Under the pieces are notes generated by a model, which worked only from the letters and a program-made list of their open reading frames with translations, was not told the origin of the DNA and did not search any database. Below are positions 22,235-30,962 of a stretch of 64,000 bases of DNA, in pieces. Source of the stretch: a virus. Position 1 is the stretch's first letter, and each line of letters opens with the position of its first letter. The position numbers were made by a program, and so were the translations under genes. The stretch spans positions 1 through 64,000 of IMG/VR virus record IMGVR_UViG_3300009610_000028. One strand, given 5' to 3'.

Positions 22235-22360
22235 ATGGATTACTACGACAAGGTAATGATGCTCATCTTTGCTCTGAGTTGCTTATACGCAGCCGTCCGC
22301 ATCGCTGAGATAAACGTCACTGCCTCGTCGCCTAACCGCCGGACCAAGAAGGAAACCTAA
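22235..22360 (+). CDS. 41-residue one-helix membrane peptide
   Basis: ATG 22235 after GGAGGTTAAGGAA, a strong ribosome-binding site. MDYYDKVMMLIFALSCLYAAVRIAEI contains one membrane helix, and the tail is basic (PNRRTKKE). Immediately followed by the next ATG. Function unknown. Confidence 0.6.
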   Translation: MDYYDKVMMLIFALSCLYAAVRIAEINVTASSPNRRTKKET

Positions 22361-22960
22361 ATGACAGTACGCAACCCTCGCAGGTGCCGCCGCAACTGTC
22401 CAGAGGAAGCTCCTAAGCCGGGAATTGCACCAGCGCGTCCAGCGCAGTCACTGTCTGTGACTTCCAAATCGGAAGGTGATCGGATTTGGAGGCACGCGCT
22501 TTACGGTACGGGCACGTGCATCGGAATGATCGAAGGCTATGCCCAAATGGGTATGCCTGGCGATCCTTTGGACACCATCAACGAATTTGTTAGGCGGCTC
22601 GTATCGGTCGCTGCTCACATAAAGGCCAAGAGAAATGAAAGTACGGATGCCCAGAGCGGACAACTTCCCGCTCGTGAAGATCACAGCCAAGGGTCTGAAC
22701 TGGTCGAGCGAGATGCTCCTGGATCAGACGCACAAGGAATGCGACATCCCGCTCCCAACAGGGACGGACGAGAACGACGTGGAAGTGACCGCGACGTTCT
22801 GCAACGGTCGGGGACAGACGGTGGAAGATTGCGGAGTGCTGAAAGCACGAGTCGAGAAACCGAAACCGGCCCCAAAGAAAGCCGAGCCGAAACCGGAACC
22901 AAAGGTGGAAGCAAAGGCCGAAGCAAAGCCGGAAGCAAAGTCAGCGCCGGCGAAGAGTGA
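22361..22960 (+). CDS. Hypothetical protein running over the next gene
   Basis: Starts MTVRNPRRCRRNCPEEAPK. Residues 1-95 look natural, with a helical segment (WRHALYGTGTCIGMIEGYAQMG..DTINEFVRRLVSVAAHI). From about 22635 the frame overlaps a better gene and turns into a Gly/Ser/Arg/Glu-rich string, so only the first half is well supported. Confidence 0.45.
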   Translation: MTVRNPRRCRRNCPEEAPKPGIAPARPAQSLSVTSKSEGDRIWRHALYGTGTCIGMIEGYAQMGMPGDPLDTINEFVRRLVSVAAHIKAKRNESTDAQSGQLPAREDHSQGSELVERDAPGSDAQGMRHPAPNRDGRERRGSDRDVLQRSGTDGGRLRSAESTSRETETGPKESRAETGTKGGSKGRSKAGSKVSAGEE

Positions 22961-22973
22961 GTCAGTCGAATAA
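22635..22973 (+). CDS. 112-residue protein with Lys/Pro/Glu/Ala tail
   Basis: ATG 22635 after AAGGCCAAGAGAA. Folded N-terminus MKVRMPRADNFPLVKITAKGLNWSSEM and a C-terminal tail of KPEPKVEAKAEAKPEAK-type repeats. Placed just before the structural genes; possibly a minor virion or scaffolding-associated protein, not recognised. Confidence 0.6.
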   Translation: MKVRMPRADNFPLVKITAKGLNWSSEMLLDQTHKECDIPLPTGTDENDVEVTATFCNGRGQTVEDCGVLKARVEKPKPAPKKAEPKPEPKVEAKAEAKPEAKSAPAKSESVE

Positions 22974-23041
22974 CTTCTGCGGGCCTTCTATGCCCGCGCC
23001 GCCGATCTGCGGCTTTCTTTCAGCGATCCAAGGAGCCGTAG

Positions 23042-23503
23042 ATGGCCAATCTCGTTTACAACAGGTTCAAGAAAAACATCGCTGACGGCACGATTGACTT
23101 CGATGCCGCCGGCACAGTCGTGCGGTGCTTGCTCGAACGCAGCACTTCCACCTATTCGCCGAACGCCGACGATGACTTCGTTGGTGATCTGACCGGGCTG
23201 GTGGAGATCACGGTCGCCAGCTATGCCCGCCAGACTGTTGCCAGCAAGGCGGTCAACCAAGACGACACGAATGATCGAGCGGAACTCGATTTCGATGACC
23301 TTGCCTTTGGCAACCTCGAATCAGGTCAGACCGTCAAAGCTCTGATCTTCTACGTCCAGACCGGCGGCAGTGATGCCACGCCGAACGACGACATTCTGAT
23401 CGCCCGCGTTGATACCGACGCTGGAGCGATTCTTCCCGTGGCCCTGGCCGGCGGCGCGTTCAACGTCGCAGTGAATGCCGAAGGCTTCCTCCAACTCACG
23501 TAA
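23042..23503 (+). CDS. Virion structural protein (153 aa)
   Basis: MANLVYNRFKKNIADGTIDFDAAGTVVRCLLERSTSTYSPN resembles the common phage structural family that starts with xNxxxxKxIxDGTIDxDxDT.VALL. Beta-rich, no signal. First of three adjacent minor structural genes. Confidence 0.7.
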   Translation: MANLVYNRFKKNIADGTIDFDAAGTVVRCLLERSTSTYSPNADDDFVGDLTGLVEITVASYARQTVASKAVNQDDTNDRAELDFDDLAFGNLESGQTVKALIFYVQTGGSDATPNDDILIARVDTDAGAILPVALAGGAFNVAVNAEGFLQLT

Positions 23504-23508
23504 ACAAC

Positions 23509-24024
23509 ATGGCTTTCTTTGCAGTCTTTGATCGGGTTAGTCCCAATCTGAACAAGTACATGGCGACGTTGTTCAACACGTCGGCCACACGCAAGGTTGT
23601 CGTCAATCGCATCTACCGCTTCGATTGGCAAGTGCAAGCGGCGACTGGTGTGCAACTTGAGCAAGAGTTGCGGGGCATTACTGCCCGCAGCGGCGGTAAC
23701 GCCGTGACGATTGTGTCCGAAGACCCTAACGATTCGTTGAGCGCCGGCATTACCGCCGAGCATGGTTCAACTGGTGTTACGGAAGGCGGACACGGACTTG
23801 TGCGACGGCTGTTTGCAACCAGTGAGGAAGTGGCGCTTGCTGCTTCAATCACACCGCCCTTTGTGTTGGGCCATGACAGCGATGCGCAACTCATCTACCA
23901 GCGCAGTGCAAACTCCAGCGGTCTCGTACTACGCGAGAACGACGGACTCACAATCAAGAATCTGACCAACAGCAACGTCGGCACTGTTAGCTACGTGTTC
24001 GAGTTTGAAGATCAGCCGGCGTAA
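23509..24024 (+). CDS. Virion structural protein (171 aa)
   Basis: Beta-rich, Ser/Thr/Asn-rich protein starting MAFFAVFDRVSPNLNKYMATLFN; the pattern LRENDGLTIKNLTNSNVGTVSYVFEFE resembles phage decoration or minor head proteins. Five-base gap from the previous gene. Function not proven. Confidence 0.6.
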   Translation: MAFFAVFDRVSPNLNKYMATLFNTSATRKVVVNRIYRFDWQVQAATGVQLEQELRGITARSGGNAVTIVSEDPNDSLSAGITAEHGSTGVTEGGHGLVRRLFATSEEVALAASITPPFVLGHDSDAQLIYQRSANSSGLVLRENDGLTIKNLTNSNVGTVSYVFEFEDQPA

Positions 24025-24036
24025 AGAAGGTGACTC

Positions 24037-24681
24037 ATGGCTCTGGCAGGTGATTCAATCCTGGTGACTCCAGGTTCTGGTGCAACGGTTGCGACCCATA
24101 CCGTTTCGTCCAAGGAACATCAGGTAGTGATGTTCGCCGATCAGACCGGCCACATCTGGGGTTCCAAGCCGCTCTACTACTTTCGTGTTCCGTTTCAGGT
24201 TCACGTCGGCGCTGCCAATACGAAGCATTGGGATTTGTTCAATGCTGACGCCTCACTAATCGTGCGCGTAGTCAGCACCATAATGATTCCTGACACGGTT
24301 ACAGCCGTGACAGGGCAAATGTTTGATTGGAACATGTCTCGCACTACGGCAGTCGGCACAGGCGGCACTGCGCTAACAGCATGGTTGCCAGATTTGAATC
24401 AGACCGCCTTGGACGCGGACATTACCTGCCGCGCCAAACCAACAGGCGGTGCAACGAATTCTACCATTTTGACGCAATGGCAGATGAATTCAGAAGAAAC
24501 CAATACCAACTCACAGCTAGTGGCTTCATTAGGCGGCTATGAGGCAATGCCAGAACCATTACGACCTGTGAATGGCGGGCAGGGCATTGTCCTTCGTCAA
24601 AATCAGGGTTTGGAAATGCTGCAAGTCACTGCGGCCTCTGCGGGAAACAGTGCTTTCTTGATTGGATTTACTGTGGAGTAA
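24037..24681 (+). CDS. Virion structural protein (214 aa)
   Basis: MALAGDSILVTPGSGATVATHTV, beta-rich, ending ..LRQNQGLEMLQVTAASAGNSAFLIGFTVE, similar in style and ending to the preceding protein (LRENDGLTIKNL), so the two may share a receptor or decoration domain. Noticeably more AT-rich codons than its neighbours. Confidence 0.6.
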   Translation: MALAGDSILVTPGSGATVATHTVSSKEHQVVMFADQTGHIWGSKPLYYFRVPFQVHVGAANTKHWDLFNADASLIVRVVSTIMIPDTVTAVTGQMFDWNMSRTTAVGTGGTALTAWLPDLNQTALDADITCRAKPTGGATNSTILTQWQMNSEETNTNSQLVASLGGYEAMPEPLRPVNGGQGIVLRQNQGLEMLQVTAASAGNSAFLIGFTVE

Positions 24682-24687
24682 CCTCGT

Positions 24688-25806
24688 GTGTCGCTACTCC
24701 TACTACTCAATCAGATACCGCCGACCAATGTCTCGCTGAATGCAGTTTCGGCAGCGTGGTCAACAGTAGCGCCAACAGTCCGACGCGGAACGTCTCTCTC
24801 GCTTAGCCCGCTCAGTCGGACAATCTCAGTCGTCACTCCTACCATCACGGTAGGACGCTCGCTAAGCCTCTCACCGATTAGTCGCACGATCTCGGTTGTC
24901 GCTCCGACAGTCCGAGTTGGGACATCGCTTGCGTTGACTCCTGTCACCGCTGCCTGGTCTGTTGTCGCCCCGACCGTCTCAGCCAACACGCAAGTCTCGT
25001 TTGCTCCGCTAGTCGTCTCGACGCAGGCGGTTGCACCGAGCATCACGGTTGGAACCACGCTCGCACCTAATGTGCTGGTTGTGGCCTCTTCGCTCACTCA
25101 GCCTACGATCACTCGCGGCATCAACCTTACGTTGACACCGCTTGTCGTTCAGGCAACGTCTGTCGCGACTACGATCACTCGCGGCGTTGAAGTGACGTTG
25201 ACCCCGGCTGATGCTCACTGGTCGGTGGTTGCTCCTGCGGTCACGAGTGGAACAACGCTTAGCCTGGCACCGCTGGTTGTGGCGACAAGCATCGTTGCTC
25301 CTGCGATTACGTTCGCCACGGATCACAACGTATCGCTTGCTCCGCTTGTTGTCAGTGTGACTTCGGTCGCACCAACAATCACAGTCGGACGCACACTTCA
25401 ACTCAGTCCGCTTAGTGTTGCATTCTCTAGTCCACTGCCTAGCATCACGCGGGGTGTGGCTCTCGCGCTTTCACCAGCGGTCATCAGTTCGGCGATTATC
25501 GCGCCAGCGATTAGTCGCGGTGTATCTGCGACACTCACGCCGCTCGTACTGACGTTCACGCCAGTCGCTGTCACTCTTGGTGACATCACGACAATCGTCC
25601 TCAATCCGCTCGTCGTATCAATGACGTTCGGTTTGCCGTTGCTCACCGTAGAAGCCGGCGTTCACCCCTTCTTCTTTGAGTTTCTCCGCTCTGTGAACGT
25701 CGAGTTTCCGAAACGTCGAAGGAATCGGTTTGTGATGCCAATCGTGAACCAGTATCCAATCGCGTTTGTGTTCGACCGGCAGGAACGATTGAAACTGGAG
25801 AGTTAA
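24688..25806 (+). CDS. Tandem 22-residue repeat protein
   Basis: 372 residues, GTG start at 24688. From about residue 13 to 320 it is about 14 tandem copies of a 22-residue unit of the form xxSLxPLxxxxSVVAPTITxGT, a strict beta-strand/turn periodicity likely to form a solenoid or fibre. The C-terminal ~60 residues are unique (FFFEFLRSVNVEFPKRRRNRF). Sits among virion genes, so probably a fibre or decoration element. No similar repeat recognised elsewhere. Confidence 0.65.
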   Translation: MSLLLLLNQIPPTNVSLNAVSAAWSTVAPTVRRGTSLSLSPLSRTISVVTPTITVGRSLSLSPISRTISVVAPTVRVGTSLALTPVTAAWSVVAPTVSANTQVSFAPLVVSTQAVAPSITVGTTLAPNVLVVASSLTQPTITRGINLTLTPLVVQATSVATTITRGVEVTLTPADAHWSVVAPAVTSGTTLSLAPLVVATSIVAPAITFATDHNVSLAPLVVSVTSVAPTITVGRTLQLSPLSVAFSSPLPSITRGVALALSPAVISSAIIAPAISRGVSATLTPLVLTFTPVAVTLGDITTIVLNPLVVSMTFGLPLLTVEAGVHPFFFEFLRSVNVEFPKRRRNRFVMPIVNQYPIAFVFDRQERLKLES

Positions 25807-25807
25807 T

Positions 25808-26116
25808 ATGGCCGGTCAAATTCATCAGTTCGACATTGGTACTGAGTTCATCTTTGAGTTCAGAGACCAAGACGCCATTCTCCCTCTCGATGACGCCACT
25901 CTGATCGAAGTCATCTTTCGCAAACCGGGTGCTCCGAACGTCACTAAGGAACCAACCTTGGTGACAGATGGTTCCGATGGATTGGCCCGCTACATCGCCC
26001 TCGAAAATGATCTCGATGTAACCGGCAAGTGGCGAGCACAGGGTCACGTCATTAAACCTTCCGGCGAGTGGCACTCTACAGAAGCCGAGTTCACGGTCTA
26101 TCCGAACTTGGATTAA
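25808..26116 (+). CDS. BppU-N/baseplate-like beta-domain protein
   Basis: 102 residues: FDIGTEFIFEFRDQD.....DATLIEVIFRKPGA....DGSDGLARYIALENDLDVTGKWRAQGHV...GEWHSTEAEFTVYPNL follows the pattern of small phage proteins related to the N-terminal domain of BppU (GTxF..xxdxxDGsDG..Y.t...dLd..G.W..Q....). Probably virion-associated. Confidence 0.65.
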   Translation: MAGQIHQFDIGTEFIFEFRDQDAILPLDDATLIEVIFRKPGAPNVTKEPTLVTDGSDGLARYIALENDLDVTGKWRAQGHVIKPSGEWHSTEAEFTVYPNLD

Positions 26117-26157
26117 CGGTGGTCGAAAGATCGCCACTCTCAGGCCGGTGATCTTTT

Positions 26158-27834
26158 ATGAGTTCGATTTACGACGAGCTACGCGCGTCAATCGCGGACG
26201 GTCTCAAGAACCGTACATTGACAAGCTGCTCACGATGGGCTGCTCGTCGCAGAATCATGGGCGGCGAATTCGCCGGACCATATTCGGATTGTAAGCATCC
26301 GTGGGTCAGAGAGATGCACGACAGTTGGGCACCGTTCAACTGGGTAATGAAGGGCGCACAAGTCGGATGCACCGAAGTCGCCATCAACCGAGCGCTCTAC
26401 ACGATTGACAAGCTGCACCGGGACGTGATGTACGTCCTGCCCACCACGAAGAACGCCAGCAAGTTCAGCAAGGGTCGTTTTGGTACTGCTCTTGCTCTGA
26501 GTCCCTATCTCAAGGGTCTCTTCACTGACACGAACTCGGTGGACCTCAAGCAGGCCGGGGCCAACTGTCTCTACATCAGTGGCTCACGAGGCGACAGCAA
26601 CCTCAAGTCGGTGCCTGTCTCCGAACTCGTTCTCGACGAGTTGGACGAAATGGACAAGTGGGCGATCAGTCTAGCGCTGACTCGTCTTCAAGGTCATACC
26701 GAGAAGCACGTCTTCGGTCTCTCGACTCCCACCATTCCTAATCGTGGCATCCACGAGCAGTTCAAGAATAGCACCCAAGAACATTTTGTGTTCCCGTGCC
26801 CAAGCTGCTCGCGGCAAATCCACCTAACGTGGCCAGACAACATTGAAATCCTCGGCGAAAGCCTGATCGACCCGAAAATCAAAGACTCCTATCTCAAGTG
26901 CCATCTCTGCAATGCTCGTCTTGAGCATCTCGACAAGCCTAACTTTCTAAAGCATGCGACATGGGTCTCCATGAATCCCAACGGGATCAAGGAGCACCGA
27001 GGCTTCCACGTCTCGCAGATGTACAGCTTCACGATGAGTCCTGCGGAACTCGTCTATTTCTACTTCAAAGGCTTCGGCAGCGAGTGGGACGCCAAACAGT
27101 TCCACAATTCGCAGCTAGGCGTGCCATTCATCAGTGACGGAGCACAAGTCACTGACGAGATGATCGACCGTTCTATTCGTAACCATACGAAGAACGATGA
27201 CCGACCAGTGGTTGGCGGTGAGAAGATCATCACGATGGGCGTGGATCAAGGCGACTGGAGCTACTACGAAATCTGCGAGTGGACGATTGAGAGCTTCGGC
27301 CTCGATCTGAATGCAACGTCGCAATGCAAAGTGATTTGCGAAGGCAAGTTCTGGCGAGAAGACTTCGACCGTGAACTCAATCGACTAATGCGTGAGTGGC
27401 AAGTCCTCACGTGCGTCATCGACGCTGACCCCTTCGGCCTTGAAGCTCGACGATTCGCTCGTCGCTTCCCTGGCCACGTCTATCTCTGCCGCTATCGCAG
27501 CGGAGTGACGGCACGGGAGATCGCGATCACCGATGACGAAGACGGCGCACCGATCATCACAGTGGATCGCTCCAACTGGATGAGTGCGGCTTTGGGACGG
27601 TTCAAAAACAACCCGTCTCGGATTTGGTTACCCGCTGATGTGTCGCATGAATACCGCGAGCACGTCAAGAACCTCGTCGGCACGTACAAGCAAGACGAGG
27701 AGTTCGGCAATCCGGTCTATGTCTATGAAGACATCGGACCAGATCACTTCGGACATGCCCGCTGCTATGCGGAGATCGCGTTGCCGCTGGTGGCAGTGCA
27801 AATGACCAACAAGGATGTCAAGGCGTTCCTATGA
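26158..27834 (+). CDS. Terminase large subunit, GpA type
   Basis: 558 residues. Motor: Walker A-like KGAQVGCTE (65-73), Walker B LVLDELDE (157-164). A zinc knuckle CPSC...CHLC (Cys214, 217, 248, 251) and the nuclease-type Asp363 in MGVDQGDWSY follow, as in lambda GpA-like packaging enzymes; a further acid is at about 424 (VIDADPFGLE). It translocates DNA into the prohead and cuts the concatemer. Complete length for the family. ATGA overlap with the portal gene. Confidence 0.9.
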   Translation: MSSIYDELRASIADGLKNRTLTSCSRWAARRRIMGGEFAGPYSDCKHPWVREMHDSWAPFNWVMKGAQVGCTEVAINRALYTIDKLHRDVMYVLPTTKNASKFSKGRFGTALALSPYLKGLFTDTNSVDLKQAGANCLYISGSRGDSNLKSVPVSELVLDELDEMDKWAISLALTRLQGHTEKHVFGLSTPTIPNRGIHEQFKNSTQEHFVFPCPSCSRQIHLTWPDNIEILGESLIDPKIKDSYLKCHLCNARLEHLDKPNFLKHATWVSMNPNGIKEHRGFHVSQMYSFTMSPAELVYFYFKGFGSEWDAKQFHNSQLGVPFISDGAQVTDEMIDRSIRNHTKNDDRPVVGGEKIITMGVDQGDWSYYEICEWTIESFGLDLNATSQCKVICEGKFWREDFDRELNRLMREWQVLTCVIDADPFGLEARRFARRFPGHVYLCRYRSGVTAREIAITDDEDGAPIITVDRSNWMSAALGRFKNNPSRIWLPADVSHEYREHVKNLVGTYKQDEEFGNPVYVYEDIGPDHFGHARCYAEIALPLVAVQMTNKDVKAFL

Positions 27835-29612
27835 CTTTGTATCAAACGCGAATCATCGACAGCCGGCATCCCAACTTCCTGTCGAACGTAGGTGACTGGG
27901 AGAAGTGGCGACTGACCTACCGGGGTGGGGAAGAGTTTCGCAACAAGTACCTCGAACAATTTACTAACCGCGAAGATCGACAGGACTTTGAAGCCCGCAA
28001 GCGAGTGACTCCTATTCCGAGTTACGCGAAAGCGGCCATCAACGACATCCGTAACTCGATCTTCCAGCGGATGCACGACATCACACGTCGAGACGGCAGC
28101 AAAGCTTATCAACGAGCGATTGCTGGCTTGGATGACGGAGTAGATCGTCGTGGATCAACGATGAATTCGTTCCTCGGCATCAAATGCCTGACGGAACTTC
28201 TGGTGATGGGGCGAGTCGGCGTCTGCGTCGATTCCCCGGTAGTTGAAGGTGCTACGCTCGCCGACGCCAAGGGCGCTCGGCCGTATCTCTACAGCTATCA
28301 AGTTGAAGACATTCTCAACTACTCATGCACCAAGCCTGACGAGCCGAGTGAGTTCCAATCCGTGTTGCTTCGCGACACGTGCATGGACTACGACCAACGC
28401 ACCATGCTGCCGCTTGGAACCTTCCAGCGGCTGCGGATGATGTGGATCGACAAAGAGACTGGCTTCGTCAATGTGCAGTTCTACAACGCAGCCGGCGATC
28501 CAATCGACAGCTACGGGAACACATCAGGCCCGGTGCAACTCGAACTCACGAAGATTCCCTTCGTACTATTCGACGTTGGTGACTCGCTCATCAAGGATGT
28601 CTGTAACCACCAAGTTACGCTTCTGAATCTGATCTCCAGTGACGTGAACTTCGCGCTCAAGGCGAACTTTCCGTTCTACGTCGAGCAACGCGACATGCGT
28701 GCGGTCGGCAGCCACTTGAAGGTCGCTGCTAACCCGGATGGCACCGCCACAACTGGTGGCCAAACATCCCACGACAACGAGATCAAGGTCGGTGCCACGC
28801 AAGGTCGGTTCTACGACATCAAAGCGAACGCACCAGCCTTCATCAATCCGTCGCCCGACCCGCTCAAGGCGTCGATGCAGTTGCGAGCCGAAATCGCAAC
28901 CGAGATTCGACGCTTGGTCAACCTTCGAGTTGAAGGCATGGCAGAACGAGCCAGCGCCGAGAGCAAGGCAATGGACAACCAAGGGCTGGAAGCTGGTCTC
29001 AGCTTCATCGGCCTGGTCCTGGAGAGTGGCGAACGCAAGATCGCCGAACATTGGGCCGCGTTTGAGGATCGAGTCGAAACCCGCCGCAAGGTGGCCACGA
29101 TCAAGTATCCCGACCGCTATAGCCTCAAGACCGATGCTGATCGCATCGACGAGGCCACTAAGCTCTCCAAGCTGATGTACACGGTGCCGGGCCAGACAGT
29201 GAAGAAAGAGATCGCCAAGATCATCAAAGATTCGCTGCTCGGTGGCAAGGTCAACGTGGAAACCATCTCGACAATCAATTCAGAGATCGACAATTCGGAC
29301 TATACGACTAGCGATCCTGAGACGATTGTTCTGGCCGTCGAGAACGGCCTATGCGGTGACCAAACCGCTTCTATGGCACTGGGCTTTGACGAGAACGAAT
29401 ACTTGCAAGCTCAGAAGGATCACGCCGCTAAAGCCAAGCGTGTTGCTGAGGCGCAAGCCAGCGTCAAGCCGGACCCAGGAGCACGGGGCGTCGATTCACT
29501 TTCGACCGATCCCAAGTCTGCTCCGAAAGAGAAGGCCGCCAGTCGGGATAAGTCCCTACAAAGTGACAATCAGAAGCGTGTTCGTGGCAACGGCCGCTTT
29601 CCCAAGGAGTAA
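27831..29612 (+). CDS. Portal protein (DUF4055-like)
   Basis: 593 residues, directly after the terminase as usual. SRHPNFLSNVGDWEKWRLTYRGGEEFRNKYLEQF at the N-terminus and IPFVLFDVGDSLIKDVCNHQVTLLNLISSDVN in the middle fit the DUF4055 portal group, which forms the ring at the head vertex. The C-terminal ~70 residues are charged and low complexity, a common feature. Confidence 0.8.
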   Translation: MTLYQTRIIDSRHPNFLSNVGDWEKWRLTYRGGEEFRNKYLEQFTNREDRQDFEARKRVTPIPSYAKAAINDIRNSIFQRMHDITRRDGSKAYQRAIAGLDDGVDRRGSTMNSFLGIKCLTELLVMGRVGVCVDSPVVEGATLADAKGARPYLYSYQVEDILNYSCTKPDEPSEFQSVLLRDTCMDYDQRTMLPLGTFQRLRMMWIDKETGFVNVQFYNAAGDPIDSYGNTSGPVQLELTKIPFVLFDVGDSLIKDVCNHQVTLLNLISSDVNFALKANFPFYVEQRDMRAVGSHLKVAANPDGTATTGGQTSHDNEIKVGATQGRFYDIKANAPAFINPSPDPLKASMQLRAEIATEIRRLVNLRVEGMAERASAESKAMDNQGLEAGLSFIGLVLESGERKIAEHWAAFEDRVETRRKVATIKYPDRYSLKTDADRIDEATKLSKLMYTVPGQTVKKEIAKIIKDSLLGGKVNVETISTINSEIDNSDYTTSDPETIVLAVENGLCGDQTASMALGFDENEYLQAQKDHAAKAKRVAEAQASVKPDPGARGVDSLSTDPKSAPKEKAASRDKSLQSDNQKRVRGNGRFPKE

Positions 29613-29615
29613 GCA

Positions 29616-29915
29616 ATGTCAGCAGTTCAAGTGGTGAAAGAATCGTTGCCAGGTTTCATGGCAGGTAATGGGACAGTCGGCGGAACGCCGGCTCAACTCA
29701 CGACCATTGCGTTTCCAATCACCAAGCACGTCGTTGTCCAGGCTGCATCTGGCAATGGCAGTACGGTCAGCGTGGGGCCAGCCTCAGCGCAAGCCGCAAA
29801 CGGATACATCCTGGCAGCGGGCGAGAGCACGCCGCCGATTTACGTGGACGATACGTCCAAAGTGTGGGTCGTCGGGGGTGCCGCCGACCAGGATTACAAC
29901 TGGATCGCAAACTAA
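29616..29915 (+). CDS. Small structural protein A (99 aa)
   Basis: MSAVQVVKESLPGFMAGNGTVGG..., Gly/Ala-rich beta protein ending ..WVVGGAADQDYNWIAN. Shares the KES(V/L)PG opening, VWVxGG and the DQDxxWI ending with the protein at 30645-30962, so these are paralogues. Probably head decoration or tail-fibre attachment. Confidence 0.65.
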   Translation: MSAVQVVKESLPGFMAGNGTVGGTPAQLTTIAFPITKHVVVQAASGNGSTVSVGPASAQAANGYILAAGESTPPIYVDDTSKVWVVGGAADQDYNWIAN

Positions 29916-29927
29916 GGAATCAAATCA

Positions 29928-30632
29928 ATGGGTATTCTCGCCGACCTTCTTGCCGCCCCGCTCACGTACAGCAACACGCCTGGTGTTGGCCGACACGTGT
30001 ATCGGAACCTGGAAGACATCCTTCGCACGTATGGTGACTTTGACTATCCGAGTGGTTTCAACACCGGGAACGAAGTTCAAGGTATCGCTGTTCACTCCGG
30101 CACAGTCAGCGGTGGCACGTTCACCTTGACTCCTCAAGTGACTGGTGCCGTTGCAACTGGCAACATCAACCACAACGCCAACGCTGCCACGATTCAGACC
30201 GCTATCGACACCGCAATGACTGGTGTCGCTGGTTACGTTGCCGGACATCTGGCAATCACTGGTGGACCTCTCACCACGACCCCGCTGGTTCTCACCTACA
30301 GCGGTGCCTCGGTCGATGCGACCAACTACGCCCTGGTTGTGGGTGACGGTGCTCTGCTCACTGGTGGTGGCACGCTCGGTGCGATCACGCAGACGACCGC
30401 TGGTCAATCTGCCCGCGCTGCTTGGGCCTTCCTCAAAGTGGCTGGCATCATCACCAGTGCTCCGCCGGATCAAGGCAGTTCTGGCACTCCAACTGTTGGC
30501 TCTGGCCGTGGGCAGTTCCCGTTCAAGCTCAACAACGACACCGTGATCGCTCTCATCGAAGAGGCGGCTTCCAAGGACGGTGGAATCGCGGCTGTGAAGA
30601 CTTCCCTTCTGACCGCACTCCGCTTGCCGTAA
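29928..30632 (+). CDS. Structural protein with phage Ig-like repeat domain (234 aa)
   Basis: N-terminal MGILADLLAAPLTYSNTPGVGRHVYRNLEDILRTYGD, a middle beta domain of the form GGTFTLT...NINHNANAATIQTAIDTAMTG..AGHLAITGGPL...LTYSGAS, a domain found in many virion proteins and also inside the tail-tube paralogue at 41685-42707, then a C-terminal helical part. Likely exposed on the virion. Confidence 0.65.
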   Translation: MGILADLLAAPLTYSNTPGVGRHVYRNLEDILRTYGDFDYPSGFNTGNEVQGIAVHSGTVSGGTFTLTPQVTGAVATGNINHNANAATIQTAIDTAMTGVAGYVAGHLAITGGPLTTTPLVLTYSGASVDATNYALVVGDGALLTGGGTLGAITQTTAGQSARAAWAFLKVAGIITSAPPDQGSSGTPTVGSGRGQFPFKLNNDTVIALIEEAASKDGGIAAVKTSLLTALRLP

Positions 30633-30644
30633 GAGGTTTGACCC

Positions 30645-30962
30645 GTGGAGATCACAAAAGAATCAGTGCCTGGATTGCTACATGGGCACCAGGCTGCCGG
30701 CACTTCGCGGATTCGTCTCACTGATCTGGACATTCCAGTTCACAAAGGCGTGCTGATGCGATGCCCCGGATCGGAAGACGCGGGCGGTGGCAATACGGCA
30801 CCCGTTTGGGTCGGTGGCAACGGCGTAACAGCCGATTCAGCCGCGACCGGCGGCATCCCAATCCTGCCAGGCGATTCGCTCTTCGTGCCGATTGAGCGGC
30901 CGATGTCGCTCTTCATCATCTCGACCGATGCGGACCAAGACGTTGCGTGGATCGGACTATGA
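30645..30962 (+). CDS. Small structural protein B (105 aa), paralogue of 29616
   Basis: GTG start at 30645 (VEITKESVPGLLHG). It shares the opening and C-terminal pattern with the 29616 protein, ending ..FIISTDADQDVAWIGL. Its stop overlaps the start of the first adhesion fibre (ATGA), suggesting it acts with the fibres. Confidence 0.6.
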   Translation: MEITKESVPGLLHGHQAAGTSRIRLTDLDIPVHKGVLMRCPGSEDAGGGNTAPVWVGGNGVTADSAATGGIPILPGDSLFVPIERPMSLFIISTDADQDVAWIGL

